In this document: positions 46,397 through 56,282 of the stretch, piece by piece
Layout of the letters: the number at the start of each line of letters is the position of its first letter
Numbering within the stretch: the stretch's first letter is position 1
Assembly: GCF_028023875.1 (NCBI RefSeq)
Contig: NZ_JAQIPB010000008.1
Location: 247,414-311,413, forward strand
DNA: 64,000 nucleotides
Reading direction: 5' to 3'
Source of the DNA: Xenophilus arseniciresistens
Lineage (GTDB): Bacteria; Pseudomonadota; Gammaproteobacteria; Burkholderiales; Burkholderiaceae_C
Position numbers and translations under genes: made by a program
Notes under the pieces: generated by a model
What the model was told of the DNA's origin: nothing
The model's input: only the letters and a program-made list of their open reading frames with translations
Databases searched by the model: none

Positions 46397-48180
46397 CCCG
46401 CGCCGGGCAGCCATCGGCCGCTGATCGCCAGCACCTCGGGTGCGCCCTTTCCATCGGCGGCCTGCTGCACCCACAGCTCGAAGCGCAGGCCCTGCGACGG
46501 TGCGGCCTCGGGCTGCAACTGGAGGCGCAGGCGCGCCCCCGGGCGCACCGGCGCCAGGAACTTGGCCGCGGCCAGCACGGGCGCGTCGCCCAGCCGCGCG
46601 CGCAGCGCGCTCACGCCGGCCCAGGCCTCCTGCACCTGCGCCAGCAACAAGGCGCCGGGCAGCAGCGGCTGGCCCGGGAAATGGCCGGCAAAGCTGGGAT
46701 GGTCCAGCGGCACCGTCCATTGCAGGCTGGCCGAGCCGTCGTCGTCAGCCGCTGGCGTGGGGGCCGCTGCGCCGCCCAGCTGGGCCAGCGCGAATTCACG
46801 CAGCGCGCGCACCGTGAGCTTGCCCGTGCCTTCGCGCGGCAACGCGGCCACGTGCAGCACGCGGCGCGGCACGAAGACCGCTTCCATGCGCCCGCGCAGG
46901 GCCTCGATCACATCGGCCGCCGAGAGCTGCGGCGCCACGACGAACACCACCGGGCGCACCACGCCGTCGGCCACTTCATCGGGGATCCAGAAGGCGCCGT
47001 CCTGCACGCCCGGGATGCTGTTGAGGTGGAAGTTCAGGTGCCCCAGCGAGCTGCGCCGGCCCGCCACGTGGATCAGGTCGTTGGCGCGGCCGAAGAGGCG
47101 GAAGCGCTGCGCGTCGAGCAGTTCCAGCACGTCGGCCATGGGCGTGGGCGCGGGTATGAAGTCGCCCTCGAAGACATAGCGCTCCGAGGCGCCGCCGTCC
47201 TCCGATTCATGGGCCTGCTGCGGCCGCACGGTGATGGCGCCGAAGGTCTGCCACACCTCGCTGGCCGTGGGCTGGCGCCAGGCGACCTGGCCGGTCTCGG
47301 TGCTGCCGTAGATCTCCAGCAGCATCCCGCCCGTCGCGGCCTCGGCCTGCGCGGCCAGTTGCGGCGACAGCGGTGCCGTGGCCGAAAGCAGCAGTTCCAC
47401 CGGCGGCAGCGCCAGGCCCGACTGCAGCAGCGTCTTCAGGTGAAACGGCGTGGTCACGAGCGCGCGCGGACGCGGCACCGACTCGAGCGAGCGCACGATA
47501 TCGGCCGGAAAGAAGGGCCGGCCGCTGTCGAAGCTGGCGCCGCCCAGCATGGCCAGCAGGGCGGTGGATTCGAGGCCGTAGCTGTGCTGCACCGGCACCG
47601 TGGCCACCAGCGTCAGGCCGGCCAGCGAATCGCGCCCCAGCAGCGCGCACAGGCGCGGCACCGCCGCCGCCACGTCGCCCGTGAGCGTGCGCCAGGTCTT
47701 GGCATGTGGCTGCGGCGTGCCGGTGGAGCCCGAAGTCAGCAGGCTCAGGGCATGGCATTCGGCCGGCACCAGCGGCACCGCCGATTCAGTGGCCCCTTCC
47801 GTCATCCTTTCCGCGGCTGGTGCATCGCCCTGCCCCGCCCGGGCCGGCACCTGCACCGCCAGCGGCACGCCCGGGATGGGCGCGTCGCCCAGCACATAAG
47901 CCTGTGGCAGGCCCGCGCCCACGCGCGCCAGCGTGTCGGGCCGCGCATCGGGCGGCAGCAGGCTGGGCTGGCCGCGCAGCAGCGCTGCCGCCAGGCCCAC
48001 GCAAAAGGCATAGCGGTCGGCGCAGACGTTGATGGCCGGTCCCGCCTCGGGCAACCGTGCGGCCTGCGCCTGCACGTCGGCCAGGAACTGGCGCGCGCTG
48101 ACGGGCTGGCCCTGCTGCCAGGCCAGGGGCGCGTCCAGGTCGCGGGTGCCCAGCAAGGGCAGTGAAGGCGCGGTGCTCAT
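46393..48180 (-). CDS. AMP-dependent aryl/acyl ligase fused to a hotdog dehydratase (ApeH-ApeI fusion)
   Basis: 595 aa. Residues 1-455 are an AMP-forming ligase with LLTSGSTGTPQPHAKTW near 147, YGSTETGQVAW near 290, and GRANDLIHVAGRRSS and GTGKLTVRAL as the hinge and C-terminal Lys motifs. Residues 480-595 are a FabZ-like hotdog domain with VPLDHPSFAGHFPGQPLLPG. In E. coli-type loci these are two genes. The ligase should activate the hydroxybenzoate from the chorismatase and load it on the ACP. The ATG overlaps the membrane-protein stop (ATGA). Confidence 0.85.
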   Translation of the reverse strand: MSTAPSLPLLGTRDLDAPLAWQQGQPVSARQFLADVQAQAARLPEAGPAINVCADRYAFCVGLAAALLRGQPSLLPPDARPDTLARVGAGLPQAYVLGDAPIPGVPLAVQVPARAGQGDAPAAERMTEGATESAVPLVPAECHALSLLTSGSTGTPQPHAKTWRTLTGDVAAAVPRLCALLGRDSLAGLTLVATVPVQHSYGLESTALLAMLGGASFDSGRPFFPADIVRSLESVPRPRALVTTPFHLKTLLQSGLALPPVELLLSATAPLSPQLAAQAEAATGGMLLEIYGSTETGQVAWRQPTASEVWQTFGAITVRPQQAHESEDGGASERYVFEGDFIPAPTPMADVLELLDAQRFRLFGRANDLIHVAGRRSSLGHLNFHLNSIPGVQDGAFWIPDEVADGVVRPVVFVVAPQLSAADVIEALRGRMEAVFVPRRVLHVAALPREGTGKLTVRALREFALAQLGGAAAPTPAADDDGSASLQWTVPLDHPSFAGHFPGQPLLPGALLLAQVQEAWAGVSALRARLGDAPVLAAAKFLAPVRPGARLRLQLQPEAAPSQGLRFELWVQQAADGKGAPEVLAISGRWLPGAG

Positions 48181-48836
48181 GGGCGGGGGGACTGGTCGCC
48201 GGGAGCCGCGCTGCCCGGCGCCGGGTGGGCATAGAAGGCACGCACGGCGTCGATCAGGCGCGTGCGCTCGAACTCGGGATGCAGGCGGTAGCGCATCAGG
48301 TGCTCGCCGATGAAGAGCGCCGCGCAGCCCAGCGGCGTGATGAGGTTGGAGAACAGGCTCCATTCGGCGAAAGGGCGCAGCCCGTAGATCAGCGCCGAGA
48401 GCAGCGCCACGACGGCGAAGTAGCCCGTCCACACGCGCGTGACGGCGGCTGTGTAGCGCCGATGGTCGGGCGTCAGCGGATGCAGGCGCTGCGCGAACTG
48501 GCCGATCAGCGAGAGCTGGCCCGCGCGCAGCGTGCTGCCGAACCACGCACCCAGCAGCGCGTTGATGCCCACGTGCTGCACCATGTAGAGCCAGTTGGGG
48601 TCACCCGCCTCGCCGCGCCAGACCAGCGCGAAGAAGGCTAGGCCCGCCGCCACCACCGCACCCGCGCCCCAGCGCCCGAAGCGCGAGGCCGCCAGCCCGA
48701 TGCCGGTGAGCCACAGCGGCACCAGCAGCACCGGCACGGCCCAGGGCTGCGCGGGGTGCACCAGCATCATCCAGTAAGAGGCGGCCGAATACGCCACCCC
48801 GCCCAGCAGCAGCAGGGCCAGTCGCCAACCGGACAT
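48177..48836 (-). CDS. Polytopic membrane protein of aryl polyene loci (COG4648-like)
   Basis: 219 aa with about five hydrophobic helices (LALLLLGGVAYSAASYWMML; VVAAGLAFFALVW; YFAVVALLSALIYGL; LITPLGCAALFIGEHL). FSNLITPLG and YRLHPEFER resemble a small conserved membrane protein found in these loci. Its function is unknown. The ATG lies on the edge of the 91-bp repeat (CACTGAGATG) without a Shine-Dalgarno sequence. Confidence 0.68.
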   Translation of the reverse strand: MSGWRLALLLLGGVAYSAASYWMMLVHPAQPWAVPVLLVPLWLTGIGLAASRFGRWGAGAVVAAGLAFFALVWRGEAGDPNWLYMVQHVGINALLGAWFGSTLRAGQLSLIGQFAQRLHPLTPDHRRYTAAVTRVWTGYFAVVALLSALIYGLRPFAEWSLFSNLITPLGCAALFIGEHLMRYRLHPEFERTRLIDAVRAFYAHPAPGSAAPGDQSPRP

Positions 48837-48923
48837 CTCAGTGGCGCCCGGCCGCCCGAAGGCACTGAGGCACCCCCTCGGGGGGCAGCGGACCTCGCGA
48901 AGCGGGGGAGCGCGGGGGTAGTT
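48833..48923 (-). repeat. 91-bp operon-spacer repeat, copy C
   Basis: Between the ACP gene and the membrane-protein gene. The unit is bounded by ACATCTCAGT and TCATCTCAGT. The minus-strand mini-ORF runs from ATG 48927 to the TGA at 48840-48838 (29 codons, same reading as copies A and B2: PPRSPASRGPLPPEG), one base before the downstream ATG at 48836. Confidence 0.87.
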
Positions 48924-49051
48924 TCATCTCAGTGCCAGGCGGCGCGGCGCGCCACCCGCCATGCGTGGGGAAAAGGTGTTGCGCCGGGCGTCGAGCGCTT
49001 TGCGATGTCTCGCGCAACGCCCAACGCCAAACGCTCAGCGGGCCGCGTCAT

Positions 49052-49345
49052 TCATGCGGCGCGATTGGCTTCCACATGGGCGGCCAGGCTGCGCAGCGAT
49101 TCGAAGATCTGCTTGTTGCGCTCGTCGTCGGAGCGCAGCTGGAAACCGTAGCGGCGCGAGATCTCGAGCGCCAGCTCCAGGATGTCGATGGAATCCAGGC
49201 CCAGGCCGTCGCCGAACAGCGAAGCCAGGGGGTCGATGTCGGCCGGCGCGACTTCGAGATTCAACGCCTCGACCAGCACCTGCGCCAGTTCGCTTTCAAG
49301 GGGCGTCTGGGCGGATGCGGATGCAGATGGCACGTTGGTGGTCAC
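49052..49345 (-). CDS. Acyl carrier protein of the aryl polyene locus
   Basis: 97 aa. GDGLGLDSIDILELALEI contains the phosphopantetheine attachment Ser (near residue 53) in the DSxD variant common in polyene ACPs. I chose GTG 49345, with GGGGAG upstream, over a TTG/ATG-like start 13 codons earlier. It is the first gene of the minus arm. It is the only ACP in the locus, whereas related loci often have two. Confidence 0.83.
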   Translation of the reverse strand: MTTNVPSASASAQTPLESELAQVLVEALNLEVAPADIDPLASLFGDGLGLDSIDILELALEISRRYGFQLRSDDERNKQIFESLRSLAAHVEANRAA

Positions 49346-49500
49346 GCGGAGCTCCCCGAGGATTGAAGATTTGAACAAGGTCACGAAAAGGCCGCGGATT
49401 ATAGAAGTGAGGGCCCTGGCTACAGGTGGCGCAGCGCAGCGGCGGCGCGGCGTCCTACGCCTTGGATAGACTGCCTTTCCCAGCCTTTCACGGAGCCCCC

Positions 49501-51030
<1,530 letters not shown>

Positions 51031-51181
51031 AGGCGCCGGCCTGCGCCGCAGGCTCCTTCTTGAAAAAAGGAGCACGCAAGGATGGCTGCGCCTTTGCAAT
51101 CCCGTGATGGCGCAGGGAGCATGACGCCCTGGCATCAGTGTTGCTACGATTGCATCACTGTAACCAAACGTCAATCACCCC

Positions 51182-52324
51182 ATGCGAGTCCAAAGAAGGC
51201 GACTGATCCGATGGGCCGGCGTGGCCACCGCCCTGCCCGCCCTGGCGGCCTTCCGGGCGCAGGCCCAAACGGGCGACAGGCCCACGGTGCTGGTCGGCCA
51301 GTCGGTGCCGCTGACCGGCCCGGCCAGCGAGATCGGCCTGGCCTACGCTGCGGGCGCGAAGCTCTACGTGGACGCCTTCAACCAACGCCCCGACTCGCCG
51401 GTGCGCGTGGAACTGCGCCAACTGGACGATGGCTACGTGGCCGCCCGCGCGGGCGCCAACGCCCGGCGCCTGCTGCAAGACGGCGCCGTGGCCCTTTTCG
51501 GTTTTGCGGGTGCGGCCAGCGCGCTGGCCGCCGCCACGGTGGCGCAGCAACAGGGCGCCGTGCTCGTCGCCCCCTTTGCCGCACCGGACTCGCTGCGCGG
51601 GCCCGCGCACCCGAACGTCTTCATGGTGCGCCCGGGCATGGCCGACGAAGCCTTCAAGATGGTGCAGCACGCCAGCACCATCGGGCTCGCGCGCATCGCC
51701 GTGGTGGGCGATGACGACGCGCTGGGCCGCGCCGGCCTGGAAGCCGTGCAGCGCGCCGCGCAGGAGCTGAAGCTGCCGCCGCTGGTGGCCACCGCGCTGA
51801 TCCCCGCCCAGTCCTCCGAGGTGGACGCCGCCGTCGCCGCCGTGCAGGCCGCCCAGCCCCAGGCCATCATCCAGGCGGCGCTGTTCCAGAACACGGCCGC
51901 CTTCATCCAGAAGATGCGCAAGGCCGGCTATGCGGGCAGCTTCATGAGCTTTTCCAGCGTGGGCATCGCCCCGCTGTTCTTCGCGCTGGACAAGCAGATC
52001 CGCGGCGTGGTCGTTTCGCAGGTGGTGCCCTCGCCCGGCAATCGCGCCGTGCCCGTGGTGCGCGAATACCTGGCCACGCTCGAGCAGTCCGACCAGACGG
52101 CTGGTTATGAGAGCCTGGAAGGCTTCATCGCCGCCAAGGCCCTGTGCGAAGGCCTGCGCCGTGCCGGCCGCGGCGCCAACGGCGCCATGCTGGCCCGCGC
52201 CCTGTCCGGCATGCCCAATTACGACGTGGGCGGCTTTCGCCTGAACCTGCGCGCCGGCCCGCGCGAAGCCACCAGCGCGATCGAGCTGGTGTCCATCGGG
52301 GCGGATGGGCGGATCATTCGCTGA
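51182..52324 (+). CDS. Branched-chain amino acid-type ABC substrate-binding protein
   Basis: 380-aa periplasmic binding protein of the Leu/Ile/Val type. The signal has an Arg-rich n-region (RRRLIRWAG, Tat-like) and cleaves after AQAQ. PTVLVGQSVPLTGPASEIG, LFGFAGAASALAAA, IAVVGDDDALGRAG and TAGYESLEGFIAAKAL are the usual elements. No permease or ATPase gene is adjacent, so it is an orphan binding protein or part of a signalling system. Confidence 0.83.
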   Translation: MRVQRRRLIRWAGVATALPALAAFRAQAQTGDRPTVLVGQSVPLTGPASEIGLAYAAGAKLYVDAFNQRPDSPVRVELRQLDDGYVAARAGANARRLLQDGAVALFGFAGAASALAAATVAQQQGAVLVAPFAAPDSLRGPAHPNVFMVRPGMADEAFKMVQHASTIGLARIAVVGDDDALGRAGLEAVQRAAQELKLPPLVATALIPAQSSEVDAAVAAVQAAQPQAIIQAALFQNTAAFIQKMRKAGYAGSFMSFSSVGIAPLFFALDKQIRGVVVSQVVPSPGNRAVPVVREYLATLEQSDQTAGYESLEGFIAAKALCEGLRRAGRGANGAMLARALSGMPNYDVGGFRLNLRAGPREATSAIELVSIGADGRIIR

Positions 52325-52660
52325 GCGGCGGGTCTGCGGCCACGCCACCCAGGCTGATGCCGCGTTCGTCGCGCTCGAGCCTGATGACCACGGCCGTGAG
52401 CAGTTGCCGAACGTTCGCGCTGGGGCCCAGTGTCTCCAATGTCGCCCCCAGGTCGAACTGGTTGTTCACTGCCGCCACCGCCGCTTGCGATGCGAGGGCC
52501 GCGATGCCCGCCTCTAACGCACCGCCCGCGACCGCCGAGATGCTGGCGCCCGTGCTGCTCAGGAACGTGCCGCCACCCGATAGATAGACACCTTCGCCAG
52601 CGCCAACGGCAACGGCCTCACCTGCCGCGGCACCGCCAACTTCGGCCCGAGGTCCCACGC
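52325..52660 (-). pseudogene. Rearranged cdiA scrap at the end of the toxin array
   Basis: On the minus strand 52660-52389 encodes the glycine-rich stretch (EAVAVGAGEGVYLSGGG... QFDLGATLETLG) and is nearly identical in DNA to 57495-57755. It then jumps at about 52387 to a piece matching 58605-58650 (ERDERGISLGGVAA), which in the parent lies further upstream. The two pieces are therefore in inverted order relative to the parent gene. There is no start and no toxin, and it abuts the stop of the substrate-binding protein gene. 52661-52803 shows nothing I can identify. Confidence 0.75.
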
Positions 52661-52803
52661 AAGGCCGGGGCCTCGGGACAAACAGCTGCCCGAGATGGTT
52701 GCCCGCTCGTCCACTTGCCTTGGGCTCCAGCGTGTTTAAACAACCGGAGTTGGCTCTACCGTCAGCGCTACTAGCCAGCGACTCGGCCGTTTCACCGATT
52801 CTT

Positions 52804-53301
52804 TTAGTCTCGAATTTCTCTTCCCCAAAGAAACTCGCCAGCGTGATAGTCCAGCTCGAAGTAATAGGTACCCGCATGCTCGACCCATGCAATGACACCA
52901 AATTCCCCTCTCAAGCTGGTCTCTGGATTAATAAATGGCGCACTCACTCTCATGAAAGATGTGGGGGGCTTGGCTGATTCTGGATTCAATTCTCTCGTAA
53001 GCTGCCAAGGCACTGTCAGGCGCATGCGCTCCTCACCATATGCATTCAGTAGCACACAGTTGTCCGGCCTCCATTCGCTCTCTATGCAAATAAAACCACT
53101 TGCATCGGGAAGCTCTTGCCATATGCAATTGGCAATGTCAATCTGAGCCATCAATTTTCTCCCATCAACGATCCAGCTATAAGCTACTATTTTTGAACCG
53201 AGTTCAGATGGGCTATGGGTTTCCAGCCACTTTAGATAGTCCTTGTCCAGAACTTCAACGCCAGTCTCGCCGTGACGGGTAAAGGCTTCTAGTTTGCTCA
53301 T
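52804..53301 (-). CDS. Putative immunity protein for orphan toxin 1
   Basis: 165 aa, soluble, acidic; no family recognised. Its ATG shares one base with the stop of the orphan CdiA fragment (TGATG at 53303-53299), the standard toxin-immunity arrangement. It is clearly less GC-rich than the flanking chromosome. Visible landmarks are KYLKWLETHSP-like sequence near 23-33, IESEWRPDNCVLLNAYG and a C-terminal YYFELDYHAGEFLW. Role inferred from position. Confidence 0.6.
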   Translation of the reverse strand: MSKLEAFTRHGETGVEVLDKDYLKWLETHSPSELGSKIVAYSWIVDGRKLMAQIDIANCIWQELPDASGFICIESEWRPDNCVLLNAYGEERMRLTVPWQLTRELNPESAKPPTSFMRVSAPFINPETSLRGEFGVIAWVEHAGTYYFELDYHAGEFLWGREIRD

Positions 53302-55916
53302 CACAATGCCCTCCCACTTCCTGCGACATAGGAAAACACACTTGATCGGTCAGCTGGTGGCAGGAAGAAGTGCAACTGATTGCCTCCGCCCGCTGCCGCG
53401 CCTTGAGCTCCTACAACACCGACCTGAGCATTGATTGGTTTAGTGACCTGAACTTCTATAACGTAGAGCTGCATGGATGAAGGCTTCATGTCGGTCGTGA
53501 TCGCAAGTTGATTTCTGGCGTAGGCTGCATTTGGTACTTCATCGAAAGTAGCCCAGCCACCGAAGGCCCTACTTGTATTCGCTCCCGGAGTGCTCAGAGC
53601 ATCGAAACTGGTTTTATCCACCACCATTCGCACTTTTGTACCCGGGTTCATAGTCGCCTCTGCCACTGTTGTACCCGGCTTCCATGCCGGGCTCCAATCT
53701 GCAGTGGCGCTCATCATTGCATTGATTTCATCCGCACTCTTAAACCCCTTGATCGCGCCGGCCTCAAACTTCATAAACTGCAATGCGGCAGTTTCCAATG
53801 TGCGCGTTCCCAGGCTGGCAGCGGCACTGGCCAAGGCCACCCCGCCCTTGGCTGTTGCCCCAACGCCGCTGGCCACTGAGCCCAACTGCCAGATCAAGCT
53901 CCCCAAGTCCTTGCCTAGCTGCTCGGCGTTCTGGCTTCCCCCCAGTTCCAGCGCCGTTCTCATCCGCTCCAGCTTGGCATCCAGCTCGCCAAATGCTGCA
54001 TCGCCCAGTTGCTGGCGCACCTCCGGGCTGCCAATGATCCGCATGAGCCCGTTGAGCCCTTCCAACGGATTGGCCAGGAACTGCGCCAGCCCCTGAACAT
54101 CGCTGATGCCCGCCTCCAGCAAGCCTTTGCCAACGCCTGAGGTAGTCAATGCATCCTGCATCCCGCTGACAGCCACCCATTTGCCCATGATCTTGAGCTT
54201 CTCGAGGGCAGAGTTCGCAGCCTCCATCTCCCTGCGCATCTGCGCTCGCTGCTGGGTGGCCAACCAGTTGTTGGCGGCCGCGTTGGCCCCAGCTTGCGCC
54301 GCCAAGTTGATCTGGCCAGCATCCATGCCAGCCAAGGCGGCCCCAAGGCCGCCAATCATGCTGGCGAACTGCTCGGTGGCGCCGTTCTGGCCCGTGGCAT
54401 CTGGATCGAACAATTGGCCGGCGAGTTCACCGAGTGATGCACCCAGAGCACCCGCCGCGCAACCCCCATCACCTTCCGCTCTGGCGGCCCCCACTGCGCA
54501 GCCCGCCAGTGCGTGAGCCAGCAGATTGATCGCACTGCCTGGCTCGAAGTTCGAGCCAATCGCAAATGCGCCCTGTGCCGCCATCGTATCGAGCAGCGCA
54601 GCCTTCAATCCATCTTTGAGGCTGTCCTCCAAGCTGGTGCCATGAATGGCTGAGTTGATCAACGCCCGCGCCGCGCCGGCTTGCAGATTGGTGCCCAGTT
54701 GGGACATGAAAGGCTCGGCGCCGCCGCCAACGGTTGGAAGCCCCGTGGGATTGAGGTTCAGTCCTCCCAGCACGCCACCGGTCACGATGGCGCTCAACAG
54801 ATTCTTGATGCTGTCGCTGGAGCCCAGTTGATCCAGCGTGGCCCCCAGGTCGAACTGGTTGTTCACAGCAGCCACTGCCGCCTGGGAGGCCAGAGCGGAG
54901 ATGCCCGCTGCAACCGCGCCGCCCGCGACCGCCGAAATGCCGGCGCCCGTGCTGGTCAGAAACGCGCCGCCCCCTGCCAGGGACACCCCTTCGCCGACAC
55001 CCACGGCTACGGCCTCGCCCGCGGCCGCGCCTGCCCCCTGAGCCAACGGCCCCACAAAGTACACCGTCACCAGCGTCAGGATCGCCGCCCCCTCGGGCGT
55101 GAGGCCCTGGCGGTCGTTGTCCCATTGCCGGTGGACTTCTTCGACCCGTTGCCAGTTCACCCGACCTTGCAAGGCCGGGTCCTTGTTCAATTGATCGACC
55201 CAGCCCATGCCTGGCTGCTGCGCCAACTGCGTCAGGCTGTCTCGCGCACCGAGCCCAGCTTCGACCCGGTTGGCGTTGATGCTCAGGCTGCCCGCATTGA
55301 TCTGGTTGTAGTGCGTGCGCTGGTCGCTCTGGCCGCCATCGCGAGAGACCTGATAGACCAGGTCGCGCCCCTGGCTGGTCGTCTGGGTGCTGTGCTCGGT
55401 GCCCTGGGTGCCCATGACCAGCGTGTCGGCTTGCAGCCTCACGGCGCCGGGGCTGTTGAGGGTCGTTCCCGCCAGTGCCAAGGTGTCGGCGGCCGTGATG
55501 CTGACGTTGGCGCCCGTGATGCTGGAGCGCACCAGTGTCGAATCGCTGACCTGCGTCTGGGTGCTCTCGCGTGCCTTGAAGCCCTCACCCACGTCCGTGA
55601 GCACTGCGATCTGGCCGAAGTCGTACCAGGGGCTGCGTGTGCCGGTGGAGCCAGTGACCGTTTGCGTGTCGGTGGCGCCCTGGATGACCACATTGCCGCC
55701 TGTGATGGACACATCCTTGGCGGCGGCAACCTCCACGCCTTGCAGCAAGACGTTGTTCTGGCCGCTCAGAAGCACACCGCCCTGGCTGCTGGTGATGGTG
55801 CTGACCGCGCTGGTGTCGGATTGGGCGGCGATCTGCGTGCTGCTGCGCTTGATCGAAGAAATCGAAAGTCTTGAATCCGATGACAATTGCAAGCTTGGCG
55901 CATGAACGCTATCCAA
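53301..55916 (-). CDS. Orphan CdiA 3' fragment 1 with toxin region CT1
   Basis: An 871-codon frame whose first codon, TTG 55916, directly follows the Imm8 gene stop; no real start or ribosome-binding site exists. Sequence up to about 54260 repeats the neighbouring CdiA fragment (56975-58555) almost codon for codon, starting at about 55845 (SSTQIA). After AGANAAANNW (about 54265) the frame diverges completely into a unique C-terminal region of roughly 320 aa ending in GGGNQLHFFLPP and VAGSGRAL. This is the toxin part of a silent cassette. The toxin fold is unassigned; a beta-rich end with FGGWATFDEVPN is visible. Confidence 0.8.
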   Translation of the reverse strand: MDSVHAPSLQLSSDSRLSISSIKRSSTQIAAQSDTSAVSTITSSQGGVLLSGQNNVLLQGVEVAAAKDVSITGGNVVIQGATDTQTVTGSTGTRSPWYDFGQIAVLTDVGEGFKARESTQTQVSDSTLVRSSITGANVSITAADTLALAGTTLNSPGAVRLQADTLVMGTQGTEHSTQTTSQGRDLVYQVSRDGGQSDQRTHYNQINAGSLSINANRVEAGLGARDSLTQLAQQPGMGWVDQLNKDPALQGRVNWQRVEEVHRQWDNDRQGLTPEGAAILTLVTVYFVGPLAQGAGAAAGEAVAVGVGEGVSLAGGGAFLTSTGAGISAVAGGAVAAGISALASQAAVAAVNNQFDLGATLDQLGSSDSIKNLLSAIVTGGVLGGLNLNPTGLPTVGGGAEPFMSQLGTNLQAGAARALINSAIHGTSLEDSLKDGLKAALLDTMAAQGAFAIGSNFEPGSAINLLAHALAGCAVGAARAEGDGGCAAGALGASLGELAGQLFDPDATGQNGATEQFASMIGGLGAALAGMDAGQINLAAQAGANAAANNWLATQQRAQMRREMEAANSALEKLKIMGKWVAVSGMQDALTTSGVGKGLLEAGISDVQGLAQFLANPLEGLNGLMRIIGSPEVRQQLGDAAFGELDAKLERMRTALELGGSQNAEQLGKDLGSLIWQLGSVASGVGATAKGGVALASAAASLGTRTLETAALQFMKFEAGAIKGFKSADEINAMMSATADWSPAWKPGTTVAEATMNPGTKVRMVVDKTSFDALSTPGANTSRAFGGWATFDEVPNAAYARNQLAITTDMKPSSMQLYVIEVQVTKPINAQVGVVGAQGAAAGGGNQLHFFLPPADRSSVFSYVAGSGRAL

Positions 55917-56282
55917 TCATCCGGGATGCGATATGTACCCTTCAAATTCCCATCTCGCCAAGAGGCGCAATTGAGACACAATTTGCTCCCAATTATCTCC
56001 TTGGACTTGAGAAATCTTATTGTTCATGGTTTCAAGAAAATCAAAATAATTGAAATGGCGGATGACCAAACTAGCATGAGGCCACCAAACTCGATCTTCG
56101 GATAATTGGGCCTGAATCCACGCTGGACTGCAAACAAACAACTGAAACAAATCTGCGCTTGCCGCATTTTTTTGACCAATCTCCATTTCAATCCAGAATC
56201 CAAAATTTTCTGGATTTCCGGGAAATTGAGAGGAGATGTCAAAATCATTTGCAATTATGCTTTTTATTTCGACTTCAATCAT
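55917..56282 (-). CDS. Imm8-like immunity protein for orphan toxin 2
   Basis: 121 aa. The ATG overlaps the CdiA fragment stop (ATGA). The sequence follows the Imm8 pattern: EVEIKSI at the start, FPGNPENFGFWIEMEIG, FQLFVCSPAWIQAQL, WWPHASLVIRHFNY and a terminal RWEFEGY. Imm8 proteins neutralise polymorphic toxins. Low GC relative to its surroundings. Its partner is the C-terminal region encoded at 56279-56990. Confidence 0.78.
   Translation of the reverse strand: MIEVEIKSIIANDFDISSQFPGNPENFGFWIEMEIGQKNAASADLFQLFVCSPAWIQAQLSEDRVWWPHASLVIRHFNYFDFLETMNNKISQVQGDNWEQIVSQLRLLARWEFEGYISHPG

Noticed and set aside
53301..53700. Naming CT1 an ADP-ribosyltransferase
   Set aside because: The region has suggestive beta-rich stretches, but the diagnostic catalytic triad could not be placed; left unassigned.
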